Source: VAZQ01 sp963817135
GTDB taxonomy: Bacteria; Pseudomonadota; Alphaproteobacteria; Rhizobiales; Xanthobacteraceae
Assembly: GCA_963817135.1 (NCBI GenBank)
Contig: CAWFNG010000011.1
Location: forward strand, 1 to 64,000
Direction of reading: 5' to 3'
Length of the DNA stretch: 64,000 bases
The notes beneath the pieces are model-generated. The model saw nothing but the letters and a program-made list of their open reading frames with translations. It was not told the DNA's origin and searched no databases. The position numbers were made by a program, and so were the translations under genes. The first letter of the stretch is position 1. Each line of letters opens with the position of its first letter. Below, piece by piece: positions 36,738 through 44,953 of this stretch.

Positions 36738-37718
36738 TCAATCCACCGTCACTCCGCTTGCTTTGATCGGACCCGCCCATTTCTCGATCTCGCTTTTGAC
36801 GAACTGGGCAAAATATTGCGGGGTCGCGCGATCATCCGGCACGATCACCGCGCCGAGGCCTTCAAGCCGGTCATGCACGCTCGGAGTTTTCATCGCCTGC
36901 ACGATCACACCTTGGAGCTTGTTGACCACCTCGGGTGCTGCGCCCTTCGGCAGGAACACGGCATTCCAGGTATAGGCTTCGAGACTGGGCAAGCCTTGCT
37001 CGGCCCCGGTCGCAACATTCGGAAGCGCGTTCGAGCGCGCCTTGGACATGATCGCCATCGCTTTCACCGTTCCGCCGTCGATCTGCGGCTTGGCCGTGCT
37101 GACGATCTCGCACAGATAATCGATGCGCCCGCCCTGCAGGTCCTGCATTGCGGGACCAGTCCCACGATAAGGGACATGGACGACATCGACGCCGATGAGA
37201 TAGTTGAGCAGCACGCAACCAAGATGGGTGGCAGAACCGGCGCCGGCCGACCCGTATTGCATCTTGCCCTGGTTGGGCTTGGCGTAGGCCGTGAATTCCT
37301 GCAGGTTGCCGACCGGCAGGTCCTTGCGCGTAATGAGCACGATGGGAAGTTCGGCAATAAGCGCGACCGGAGTGAAATCCGTTTCGGCCTTGTAAAGCGG
37401 CTTCTTATAGAGGCTCTGGCTTTGCGCATGCGTGCCGACCGTGCCAAGCACCATGGTGTAACCGTCGGGGGCAGCGTCTGCGACGCGCTTCGATCCCGTC
37501 ATGCCGCCGGCACCGCCGACATTTTCGACCACGACCTGCTGGCCGAGCAGTTCGCTCATCCGTTGCGCCATCACCCTGCCCAGAACGTCGGTTGGACCGC
37601 CCGCAGCAAACGGGATGATCATGGTCACCGGTTTGTCCGGATAATTCTGTGCTGCCGATAATGCCGTACACGCAAGCAAGGCGACAAAAACAGAGGCCAG
37701 CGTTCGGAAAACAGACAT
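36738..37718 (-). CDS. Tripartite tricarboxylate transporter-type (Bug/TctC) solute-binding protein
   Basis: 326 residues with a signal peptide (ALLACTALSAAQ). Family marks: YPDKPVTMIIPFAAGGPTDV, VVENVGGAGGMTGS, YGSAGAGSATHL and VPYRGTGPAMQDL. Binds a carboxylate in the periplasm. The membrane proteins TctA/TctB are not in this window, as is common for orphan Bug genes. GGAGGAG six bases before ATG 37718 decides the start. Divergent from aspartate dehydrogenase. Confidence 0.92.
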   Translation of the reverse strand: MSVFRTLASVFVALLACTALSAAQNYPDKPVTMIIPFAAGGPTDVLGRVMAQRMSELLGQQVVVENVGGAGGMTGSKRVADAAPDGYTMVLGTVGTHAQSQSLYKKPLYKAETDFTPVALIAELPIVLITRKDLPVGNLQEFTAYAKPNQGKMQYGSAGAGSATHLGCVLLNYLIGVDVVHVPYRGTGPAMQDLQGGRIDYLCEIVSTAKPQIDGGTVKAMAIMSKARSNALPNVATGAEQGLPSLEAYTWNAVFLPKGAAPEVVNKLQGVIVQAMKTPSVHDRLEGLGAVIVPDDRATPQYFAQFVKSEIEKWAGPIKASGVTVD

Positions 37719-37823
37719 TTGCACTCCTCCGAAAAGCTATTGCACAATTGCGCTTGCGGTAACGCAGGGGTCAATGCGCATAGTGTCCCGGTTCCGACGT
37801 TCGTATCGTGCCGCGGAGGTTCT

Positions 37824-38633
37824 GTGACGGTTTCCAGCCGTGTCGCCATTGCGGGTCTGGGCACGATCGGCCGGGCGCTTGCGCGCAAGCTCGCCGATGG
37901 CGTACCGGGCCTGGTCCTTGCCTGTGCAGCGAGCCGGGATCGCGGCAAAGCGCGGGCATGGCTTGAACGCGAGCGCATTGACTGCCCACTGGTCGAGCTT
38001 GCGGAGATTCCAGCGCACGCCGATCTCGTGGTCGAGTGCGCGCCGGCTTCCGTGCTGGAGCAAATTTGCCGCCCCATGCTGGAGGCTGGAAAACGGGTCG
38101 TCGTGCTCTCGGCCGGTGCGCTGCTGCCGCGTCCTGAACTTATCGAACTTGCCAAAGCCAAAGGAGGACAGATCATTGTCCCGACCGGCGCACTGCTTGG
38201 CCTCGACGCGGTTACTGCGGCCGCTGAAGGAAAAATTTACTCGGTGCGCATGATCACCCGTAAGCCACCGCGTGGGCTCGTCGGAGCGCCTTACCTGAAA
38301 TCCAACGGCATTTCGGTCGAAGGATTGAACGAGCCAAAGCGGGTTTTCTCCGGCAGCGCCCGAGACGCCGCTGCGGGCTTTCCCGCCAATGTCAACGTAG
38401 CGGCGGCGCTGTCGCTCGCCGGAATCGGTCCTGACCGCACGACCATCGAAATCTGGGCAGATCCGACCGTCGATCGAAACTGTCACACCATCGAGGTGGA
38501 TAGCGATTCTTCCCGGTTCAGCCTGTCGATTGAGAACATTCCCTCGGAAAATCCGAAAACCGGTCGGATCACGGCCCTGTCCGTCCTCGCGGTCTTGCGC
38601 AAGCTCAACGCGCCTTTGCGCGTCGGAAGTTAG
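37824..38633 (+). CDS. L-aspartate dehydrogenase-like protein (NadX family)
   Basis: 269 residues from GTG 37824 (GGAGG upstream). Rossmann GLGTIGRALARKL, then ADLVVECAPASVLEQ, VVVLSAGALLPRPELIELAK, TGALLGLDAVTAAAEGKI and GFPANVNVAAALSLAGIG, as in NadX enzymes that make iminoaspartate from aspartate with NAD(P). NadX can feed NAD synthesis, but no nadA/nadC is adjacent. Next to an orphan Bug gene, it may instead serve amino-acid or dicarboxylate catabolism. Confidence 0.88.
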   Translation: MTVSSRVAIAGLGTIGRALARKLADGVPGLVLACAASRDRGKARAWLERERIDCPLVELAEIPAHADLVVECAPASVLEQICRPMLEAGKRVVVLSAGALLPRPELIELAKAKGGQIIVPTGALLGLDAVTAAAEGKIYSVRMITRKPPRGLVGAPYLKSNGISVEGLNEPKRVFSGSARDAAAGFPANVNVAAALSLAGIGPDRTTIEIWADPTVDRNCHTIEVDSDSSRFSLSIENIPSENPKTGRITALSVLAVLRKLNAPLRVGS

Positions 38634-38650
38634 CGCTTCTTTAATCGGGG

Positions 38651-38682
38651 GTCGGTTGGTCGAGTTCTTACGAGGACCCAAT
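38651..38682. repeat. Degenerate copy of the GGTTGGGTCGAG palindrome
   Basis: Reads GTCGGTTGGTCGAGTTCTTA followed by CGAGGACCCAA. It is a weakened member of the family at 15133, 40406 and 49360. The rest of the 306-base gap (38634-38940) holds no gene I can support. Confidence 0.6.
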
Positions 38683-38940
38683 ATCATAAGGCAGTTCGTC
38701 GGGTCGCGCGAGCGGCTCTGTCGAGAAATGCGAAGGAAATCAGCCAATTAACTTCGCCGCAATTGGCAAAATTCGACCACATCACAGGTGCAGGCTTGGT
38801 CCCAGGGGGATAGCCTTCGTGAAGCCCGTTCAAATCCGCATGCTTGCCCCCAGGGCAAGACTATGACGGAACTATGAACCCAAGCCCAATTCCGGGCGAC
38901 TAAACAGCACAAGTCGGCGGGCTCTGGAATTTGGAATGCC

Positions 38941-39621
38941 ATGCTCATGACCATTAAAGGGCCCGAGCGTCACGAATTGGAATCGCTTTTGCCGTGGCAT
39001 GCGGCAGGCACCCTGAGCCGCCGCGAGGCCATTCGAGTCGAACAGGCGCTCGCAGAGGACCGCGACCTGGCGCGCGAATATGCCGCGGTGCGCGAGGAAC
39101 TCGCCGAAACAATCCACCTCAATGAAAGCCTGGGCACACCCTCCCCCCGCGCTTTGGAGAAGCTGTTTGCCACCATTGACGCCGAGGAAACGCGCGCTCC
39201 CCGGCGGCCGCAGCCTTTTGCCGTGGCGACTGGAATTGCGCAATTTCTGTCAGGCTTTACGCCACGGACGCTCGCTTGGGCTGCCAGCCTAGCTGTCCTT
39301 GCCATCGTCATTGAGGCAATCGTGATTGCAACAGTGATCATGAAGGAAGAAGTAGCGCCGAATGGGGCAAGGCTGGCGAGTATCGAAAACCGCGGCTCTT
39401 TTGCTGTGGTGCGCTTTGCGCCACAAGCGACCGCCGCTGAGATCACTAATTTCCTGGGCGCATATAAGGCCTCCTTGGTAGAGGGACCACTAAAGACTGG
39501 CGGTAGCCTCTTTCGCCTTCGTCTCACCGAGAGCAACCTTCCCCCTGGCGATACCGAAAAATTGATCCGCCAGATGCGCGAGGAATCGCGGATTGTCAGC
39601 TTCGTAGCGGCAGCCGATTAG
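38941..39621 (+). CDS. Anti-sigma-factor-like membrane protein
   Basis: 226 residues. The N-terminus (ELESLLPWHAAGTLSRREAIRVEQALAEDRDLAREYAAVREELAETI in brief: LLPWHAAGTLSRREA) matches the cytoplasmic anti-sigma helix set of alphaproteobacteria but lacks the usual zinc HxxxCxxC. One membrane helix (SLAVLAIVIEAIVIATVIM) lies at about residues 120-138. The C-terminal part would be outside. No ECF sigma gene is next to it in this window. ATG 38941 and 38947 are equal starts. Confidence 0.7.
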   Translation: MLMTIKGPERHELESLLPWHAAGTLSRREAIRVEQALAEDRDLAREYAAVREELAETIHLNESLGTPSPRALEKLFATIDAEETRAPRRPQPFAVATGIAQFLSGFTPRTLAWAASLAVLAIVIEAIVIATVIMKEEVAPNGARLASIENRGSFAVVRFAPQATAAEITNFLGAYKASLVEGPLKTGGSLFRLRLTESNLPPGDTEKLIRQMREESRIVSFVAAAD

Positions 39622-39750
39622 CCCGCTTATCTGCGAGGCGCGCAGCATTTCATCTAAATACTTGAAATTATTCTGATTTTTTTCTGGCAAACGAATTCAA
39701 TTGGTGCGGCGGGAGGGTTTAAAATTCTAGCCTTATAGGCTGAACCAAGT

Positions 39751-39780
39751 TTGAACCTTTCTCCCTGGTCAGACACTAAT
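39751..39780 (+). promoter_or_regulatory. Possible promoter for the sRNA candidate
   Basis: TTGAAC (39751-39756) and ACTAAT (39775-39780), 18 bases apart, resemble sigma-70 boxes. Upstream is AT-rich, unusual for this window. Tentative. Confidence 0.3.
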
Positions 39781-39785
39781 ACGTA

Positions 39786-39941
39786 AATCGGCCCAAGGCC
39801 AAATTCCCAGACAGAGTGAAACGCGTTAAATAAGAGCCAAGGCCGAAATCAGCCCCGATCGGCGCTCACGCCCCCCCGATCCCCTGCGCCGATCAAAGCG
39901 ACCCGCCCGGATTTCCCCGTCCGGGCGGGTCAGTTTTTTTT
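39786..39941 (+). ncRNA. Candidate small RNA with two hairpins
   Basis: No open frame of note lies here. The sequence has two near-copies of a CCAAGGCC motif (about 39793 and 39838), then a perfect 9-base stem GATCGGCGC/GCGCCGATC (39857-39865 with 39886-39894) with a C-rich loop, and directly afterwards the strong terminator hairpin. C-rich loops next to a U-run are a feature of several alphaproteobacterial sRNAs. The exact 5' end is inferred from a weak promoter. Confidence 0.45.
39900..39941 (+). terminator. Strong Rho-independent terminator
   Basis: An 11-base stem GACCCGCCCGG / CCGGGCGGGTC (39900-39910 with 39921-39931), a 10-base loop and a T9 run after AG. It ends the sRNA candidate or, less likely, a transcript from the anti-sigma-like gene 280 bases upstream. 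Confidence 0.92.
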
Positions 39942-40121
39942 TGACATTCGCGCTCAGAGCTGTCGCGATTTCGCCACTGGAAAACGAAAAAATCTTTGCA
40001 CCAATTCGATGTGTGTTGCGGGCAAAACAAATGCGTGACGCGAGTGACTTATTGTCTGTGCGGCGCGTGGGAGAGACGATCGAACGTCGCCTTCAGCACC
40101 CGAGATGGGGTCTTGCCATTA

Positions 40122-40385
40122 ATGTCGTCAAAGCGCGCCGCGGGGTTGCTGGAGGAAGTCGCGCACAAGTGGCGGCGACTGGCGGAGCGGCGACGGGCGT
40201 ATTTCGTCGAGCTGTACCACAGCGGCCGCTGGAAACATTACTTTAGCGAAGAGCAGTTTCTTGCGTCCTTACGCGACGCCATAAAAGCGAGCGATCGCTG
40301 GGCCGAGATCGCGCCCACCTCGCCGCGGGAAGCCGCAGAGCAGGATGATCGCTCTCCTCCATCTCAGCAGCGCACGGCGGCTTGA
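40122..40385 (+). CDS. Conserved hypothetical protein, TIGR03809-like
   Basis: 87 residues from ATG 40122. The core VAHKWRRLAERRRAYFVELY, then HSGRWKHYFSEEQFLASLRDA, is a pattern I associate with TIGR03809, a Rhizobiales-restricted family of unknown function. The frame stays open to 39996 upstream but that part is not family-like. No obvious Shine-Dalgarno sequence. Confidence 0.65.
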   Translation: MSSKRAAGLLEEVAHKWRRLAERRRAYFVELYHSGRWKHYFSEEQFLASLRDAIKASDRWAEIAPTSPREAAEQDDRSPPSQQRTAA

Positions 40386-40405
40386 GCAATCACAATCATC
40401 TGGCA

Positions 40406-40497
40406 GGTTGGGTCGCGTCTGGTAGATTGGGTCGAGTTTTACGAGACCCAACATGGCTCTTGAGCCGTTCGTGTTTGCGAGCAGTTCGGCCCAACCC
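40406..40497. repeat. GGTTGGGTCGAG palindrome family, compound copy
   Basis: GGTTGGGTCGCG (40406), ATTGGGTCGAGTTTTACGAG then ACCCAAC (40426-40452) and CGGCCCAACCC (40487-40497) form nested arms. It sits immediately upstream of the second Bug gene. Confidence 0.75.
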
Positions 40498-40514
40498 GCG
40501 ACTACGAGTTCGTC

Positions 40515-41501
40515 ATGCGATCGCTTGCACGTTTGATTGCCTTTCTGATCACGGCCATCGTCGTCGGGGCCGGGGCGAACCCGGCGGGCGCCCAGAGCTG
40601 GCCGAGCCGGGCTGTGACCATGGTGGTCGGCTTTGCTCCAGGCGGCGGTACCGATGTCCTAGGGCGCATCATCGCACCTCGGCTGTCGCAAGTTCTTGGC
40701 CAGCAAGTGGTGATCGAGAATGTCGGCGGCGCGGGCGGAATGGTTGGCTCCGCCCGCGTCGCGAAAGCTGCGCCGGACTGCTATCAATTCGTGCTCGGCA
40801 GCAGGGCCGATGCCATCAATCAGACGCTCTACAAGCACCCACTCTACAACCTAACTACCGATCTTGCGCCCGTCATCCTGATTGCCGAACAGGCGATGGT
40901 GCTGGTCACGCGAAAGGACCTGCCGGTTTCGAATCTGCAGGAATTCATCGGCTATGTGCGAAAGAACCAGGCCAGCATGCAATTCGGCTCCGCCGGCACT
41001 GGCTCGACCGGCCACATCGACTGCGCGCTGCTCAATGCTGCCATCGGCGTTACTGTCCCGCACATTCCATATCGCGGCGGCGGTCCCGCAATGCAGGATT
41101 TGATCGCCGGCCGTTTTGATTATTTCTGCACGCTCAGCGCGACCATTCTTCCACAAATCGATAGCAATCTGGTCAAGGCGATTGCCATTTTTACCCGCGA
41201 GCGATCGCCGGCAATGCCCAACTTGCCGAGCGCGTACGAACAGGGATTCACCGACTTCGAAGCCTCAACCTGGTTCGGCTTTTTTCTGCCCAGCCGCACG
41301 CCTGCGCGCATTATTCAGCAACTGCATGATGCCACGGTGGAGACAGTCGAAACCCCTTCCGTGCAGGCGCGCCTGAAGGAGTCCGCCACGGCCGTGGTAG
41401 TGCCGCAGCGCCGCTCTCCAGAATATCTACAGAAATTCGTGGCGAGCGAGATTGAAAGAAACGGAGCCCCTATCAAGGCGGCAGGGATTGCAATCGATTG
41501 A
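40515..41501 (+). CDS. Bug/TctC-type solute-binding protein, second
   Basis: 328 residues with a signal peptide ending AGAQSWP. Family marks: WPSRAVTMVVGFAPGGGTDV, VVIENVGGAGGMVGSARVAK, FGSAGTGSTGHIDCALLN and IPYRGGGPAMQDLIAG. It is clearly paralogous to the protein at 36.7 kb. No TctA/TctB here. It ends just before the convergent orphan molybdopterin subunit, so its ligand may be a substrate of that enzyme (inference). The ribosome binding site is weak. Confidence 0.92.
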   Translation: MRSLARLIAFLITAIVVGAGANPAGAQSWPSRAVTMVVGFAPGGGTDVLGRIIAPRLSQVLGQQVVIENVGGAGGMVGSARVAKAAPDCYQFVLGSRADAINQTLYKHPLYNLTTDLAPVILIAEQAMVLVTRKDLPVSNLQEFIGYVRKNQASMQFGSAGTGSTGHIDCALLNAAIGVTVPHIPYRGGGPAMQDLIAGRFDYFCTLSATILPQIDSNLVKAIAIFTRERSPAMPNLPSAYEQGFTDFEASTWFGFFLPSRTPARIIQQLHDATVETVETPSVQARLKESATAVVVPQRRSPEYLQKFVASEIERNGAPIKAAGIAID

Positions 41502-41507
41502 CCCAAC

Positions 41508-43766
41508 CTACAAGGGCTTGCCCGCTCGGGCCCGCACTGCGCGCAACACTGCTTCCGGTGTCAATGGCAAATCGAACAGCCGCACGCCCACCGCATCATC
41601 AAGCGCATTCGCGACGGCAGGAGCAACACAAAAGCTGCCGGTCTCGCCCAACCCCTTCGCGCCGAATGGGGCATTGCTCTGATGGGATGTCACCAGCTCA
41701 TTTTGCATGAGCGGGGTATCTTGCATGCTGGGAAGCTTGTAGTCGGCGAGCGAGGCGTTGATCATCTGGCCGTTATCGAGTTCCAGGCGCTCGAACAGCG
41801 CCGCTCCGAGCGCCATGACTGCGGCGCCTGACAATTGCGCATGGGCAATTTTCGGATTGATGGGCGTGCCACAGTCCGCAACGTTGACGAGCCTTTTTAC
41901 GTGCACGTGCCCGGTCTCAGTATCGACTTCCACCTCGGCACCGGTGCCGCCGATCATCCAGAACGGCGTCACGTTGTCGGACATCCCGGTGTCCTTGTCC
42001 GGCGGCTGATAAGTTGGAACGTAAGTCGCGCTGCCAATAACATTGCCGGCTTGCATGCCATAGCGACGGCTGAAGACTTCGGCGAGGGCATAATTGGTGC
42101 CCGGCGGCAACCCCGCCTCGGCCGCGAGCACGGAAAGCTTCGCGCGCGCGTCCTTCGCCGCAAGGGCGACCGCATGCCCCATATGGAAAGTCGAGCGCGA
42201 CCCAAGCGTGCCGACGTCGAAAGGCGTCACATCGGTGTCGGGGTGCACGATCCTGATCGCTTGCGCGTCTATGTCGAGCACTTCGGCTGCGATCTGCGCC
42301 ATGGCGGTATCCGAGCCCTGCCCCATGTCGACGGTATTCATGCTCACGGTGACGCTGCCGTCGGCACTGACGATGACCAGGGCGACCGATGCGGTCGGAG
42401 CGATCACCGCCTTCATGCCGATGGCAATGCCGCGCCCCCGGTGCTTACACCCGTCGCCGCGCGCAAACGGCGCGCTCCAGTTCATCCGATGGGCGATTGC
42501 TTCCAGCACCTGGGCAATGGCAGCATCGCGCATCACCGTGCCGGTTGCCTGCGGGCGACCGTCGCGAAGGATGTTTATGCGCCGGAACTCGAGCGGATCG
42601 ATGCCGAGTCCGCGCGCCATGATGTCGGTATGGCTCTCGTAGGCCCAAACCAGCTGGGGAATGCCGAAGCCGCGCATGGCGCCGGCCGGCACCTGATTCG
42701 TATACACTTCGCACGAATCGATCTTTACGTTTGCAATATCGTAAGGGCCGGGCGCGGTGAACCCTGATTTCTGCGAAATGCGCGGCCCGATATCGGCATA
42801 GGCTCCGCCATTCCAATACACCTCGCATTGGCGCGCGAGAATGCGGCCATCTTTGGCGACCCCGCTCTTGATGCGGAACGTCGCGGGATGATTGCTGATG
42901 ATGGAGAACTGCTCCTCCATGGTCGCAGCGATTTTCACGGGCCGGTGGGCAATAAGGGCGAGTGCCGCGACCAGCGCTTCGAGCTTGATGTAGGTCTTGG
43001 CACCGAAGCCGCCGCCCAGGAACGGCACCGTGACGCGCACTCTGTTCTCCGGCCAACCGAGCAAGCGCGCAATTTCGAGCCGCACAAAAGAAGGCATCTG
43101 ACTGCTTGTGTGAATGGTGATCCCGCCATCGCGGGGCTCGGCGACCGTAACGAACGGCTCCAAGGGAACCTGGTGGGTCGGTGGGATACGAAAGGTGTGT
43201 TCGAAGGTGCGATGCGCCTGCGCAAAGGCCGTCTCGACATCGCCGCGAAGCAGTTGGAAATCGAGTGCCACGTTGGTGTCGGTGCGACCGGCGAGGTGCT
43301 TGAGATCGGCGAAGGTCCCGGCGGGCTTGAGCGAGTCGTGAACGGTGACCGGCGAAGCGACCGCGGTCAGTTCGTCAAAGATCGCCGGCAGTTCCTCGTA
43401 TTCCGCCTCGATGCATTGCGCTGCTTCCTCGGCGACATGCGGATCTTCCGCCAGCACCACCGCCACCGGCTCGCCGATATGGCGAACCTTCTCATGCGCA
43501 AGGATGGGCTGATCGTGAAAGGCAGGCCCGTAGTAAGGGTCTGGGATGAGCTTGAGAATGTCTTCGATTGTCACAACCCGGCAGACGCCGGCAAGCTTCA
43601 TCGCCGCGCCGATATGGATTTTACGAATGCGCCCGTGCGCGACGGTGCTGCGGAAGATTTTCCCGTGCAGCATTCCGGGAAGCCGCAGGTTGGCTACGTA
43701 TTCCGCCTGGCCGGTAACCTTGGCGCGCGCTTCGAGCCGCGGGACGCTGCGTCCGACCTCGGCCAA
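41508..43766 (-). CDS. Xanthine dehydrogenase-family molybdopterin large subunit, orphan
   Basis: 752 residues. Motifs: ARAKVTGQAEYVANLRLPGM, LHGKIFRSTVAHGRI, PFLGGGFGAKTYIKLEAL, MRGFGIPQLVWAYESHTD, DMGQGSDTAMAQIAAEVLD, and GAKGLGETGSFCVAPAVANA (catalytic Glu). Substrate unknown; the overall wording is XdhB/aldehyde-oxidase-like, not CoxL. No FeS or FAD partner adjacent. It faces the second Bug gene convergently and lies 173 bases (with palindromes) from the deacetylase gene on the same strand. Confidence 0.9.
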   Translation of the reverse strand: MAEVGRSVPRLEARAKVTGQAEYVANLRLPGMLHGKIFRSTVAHGRIRKIHIGAAMKLAGVCRVVTIEDILKLIPDPYYGPAFHDQPILAHEKVRHIGEPVAVVLAEDPHVAEEAAQCIEAEYEELPAIFDELTAVASPVTVHDSLKPAGTFADLKHLAGRTDTNVALDFQLLRGDVETAFAQAHRTFEHTFRIPPTHQVPLEPFVTVAEPRDGGITIHTSSQMPSFVRLEIARLLGWPENRVRVTVPFLGGGFGAKTYIKLEALVAALALIAHRPVKIAATMEEQFSIISNHPATFRIKSGVAKDGRILARQCEVYWNGGAYADIGPRISQKSGFTAPGPYDIANVKIDSCEVYTNQVPAGAMRGFGIPQLVWAYESHTDIMARGLGIDPLEFRRINILRDGRPQATGTVMRDAAIAQVLEAIAHRMNWSAPFARGDGCKHRGRGIAIGMKAVIAPTASVALVIVSADGSVTVSMNTVDMGQGSDTAMAQIAAEVLDIDAQAIRIVHPDTDVTPFDVGTLGSRSTFHMGHAVALAAKDARAKLSVLAAEAGLPPGTNYALAEVFSRRYGMQAGNVIGSATYVPTYQPPDKDTGMSDNVTPFWMIGGTGAEVEVDTETGHVHVKRLVNVADCGTPINPKIAHAQLSGAAVMALGAALFERLELDNGQMINASLADYKLPSMQDTPLMQNELVTSHQSNAPFGAKGLGETGSFCVAPAVANALDDAVGVRLFDLPLTPEAVLRAVRARAGKPL

Positions 43767-43776
43767 TCTTCAGCTC

Positions 43777-43852
43777 CTAGTGCCCCGCTTCCGAAGTTCG
43801 TGATAAATGGCGGCACTCTCTTATACGAACTTCGGAAGCAAAGGGGCACTAG
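43777..43852. repeat. Palindromic repeat, CTAGTGCCCC type
   Basis: CTAGTGCCCCGCTTCCGAAG and following TTCGT are matched by ACGAACTTCGGAAGCA...GGGGCACTAG ending at 43852. A long imperfect stem, beginning 11 bases upstream of the molybdoenzyme start. Confidence 0.85.
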
Positions 43853-43867
43853 CGACTCTATGATTCG

Positions 43868-43942
43868 AGTGCCGCTTTTCGATTTCAAGTTCCTTCGCGA
43901 GCTTGCTGCAACCGCTGTAGGAACTTGAAATCGGCGGCACTA
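43868..43942. repeat. Second palindromic repeat, AGTGCCGC type
   Basis: AGTGCCGCTTTTCGATTTCA with AGTTCCT pairs with AGGAACTTGAAATCGGCGGC and ACTA (43919-43942). The outer parts of both repeats share AGTGCC/GGCACTA, so they look like members of one family. It reaches the deacetylase stop. Confidence 0.85.
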
Positions 43943-44767
43943 GTGCGAGAGCACGTGCTCGGCGACCTGCGCGCGTGTTCCCACCCAAATATCCGATGAA
44001 GAAACCGCCTTCCCGATTATTTTCTCGTAATAGTATGCGCCGCGATGGTGACCGAAAATATGCGCGTGGCTGGTCACATCGATGATCCGCACCTCGCCAT
44101 TACGCTCGCGCGCAATCGCGATGACCTCATCGAAGGCGTCATGCATCGCCTTTGGCGCACTGCCGTATTTCATGGACGGCATGTCGTTGACATCATAGGA
44201 AAGCGGGATGGCGACCAGCTTGCGCGCGCCGAAAGTGAGGACATAAGGAAGGTCCGCATCGAATACGTCGCCGTACCAACGATAGCCCGCCTCGGCGAGG
44301 AGTTTCGGCGTGTTCGCTTTCGACGTGCCGCGCGGACTAAGCCAGCCCTGGATTTTCTGGCCGGAAGCGTGCGCCAGGAGTTCGGTGCAGCGCGCGATAT
44401 TCTTGCGCTCCTCCTCATCGGACAGGAGTGCCGGGATGACATCCATGGCGTAGGAGTGCGACAGCACCTCGTGTCCGCCTTCGGCGACGGCTTTGACCGC
44501 CTCCGGCGCGCGCTCCGCAATCACCGCATTGACCATGACGCTCGCTTTTGCGCCATGTCGTTGAAAAGCATCGAGCAGGCGATAGATCCCGGTCTTTACC
44601 CCATAGGCAGCCCAGGAAATCGCCATGGTGTCGAGCACGCCCGCCGGAAGCGGATTGCCCATGGGGCTGATTCCGGGCGCCTTGCCGTCCGACCATGCTT
44701 CGAGACAAACATTGAACACCACGGCGATGCGTTTTCCGCCGGGCCAGAGCCAGTTCGGATCATTCAT
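43940..44767 (-). CDS. Polysaccharide deacetylase-fold protein, allantoinase (PuuE)-like
   Basis: 275 residues from ATG 44767 (GAGGAA upstream). The usual NodB Asp-Asp start of CE4 enzymes is not seen; it reads RIAVVFNVCLEAWSDG instead, as in PuuE/PgdA-type branches. The zinc pair is likely GHEVLSHSYAMD (H-x4-H). SPRGTSKANTPKLLAEAGY follows. PuuE-type members cleave allantoin. It is divergent from an M20 amidohydrolase, an arrangement fitting ureide or cyclic amide breakdown, but a peptidoglycan or cell-surface role is open. Confidence 0.8.
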   Translation of the reverse strand: MNDPNWLWPGGKRIAVVFNVCLEAWSDGKAPGISPMGNPLPAGVLDTMAISWAAYGVKTGIYRLLDAFQRHGAKASVMVNAVIAERAPEAVKAVAEGGHEVLSHSYAMDVIPALLSDEEERKNIARCTELLAHASGQKIQGWLSPRGTSKANTPKLLAEAGYRWYGDVFDADLPYVLTFGARKLVAIPLSYDVNDMPSMKYGSAPKAMHDAFDEVIAIARERNGEVRIIDVTSHAHIFGHHRGAYYYEKIIGKAVSSSDIWVGTRAQVAEHVLSH

Positions 44768-44850
44768 GTAATTCCTCGCGCTGCTCCGGTTTGAATTGCT
44801 AATCAATCCATTCGATAGAATGCTCAGATCAGTTTCTCTAAGCAACTACT

Positions 44851-44915
44851 GCGTCATTTCGGGGCGGCGCGCGCCGAGCCTTCACTTCGCTCGGCCTCGC
44901 CCCGGAATGACGCAA
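44851..44915. repeat. Palindrome TGCGTCATTTCGGGGC
   Basis: TGCGTCATTTCGGGGCGG at 44851 pairs with CCTCGCCCCGGAATGACGCA ending at 44915. It lies between divergent genes and could affect both promoters. This type is widespread in Bradyrhizobium-like genomes (established impression). Confidence 0.85.
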
Positions 44916-44953
44916 CATGACCAGACAGAATACGACAGCAGGAATGCGACGCA

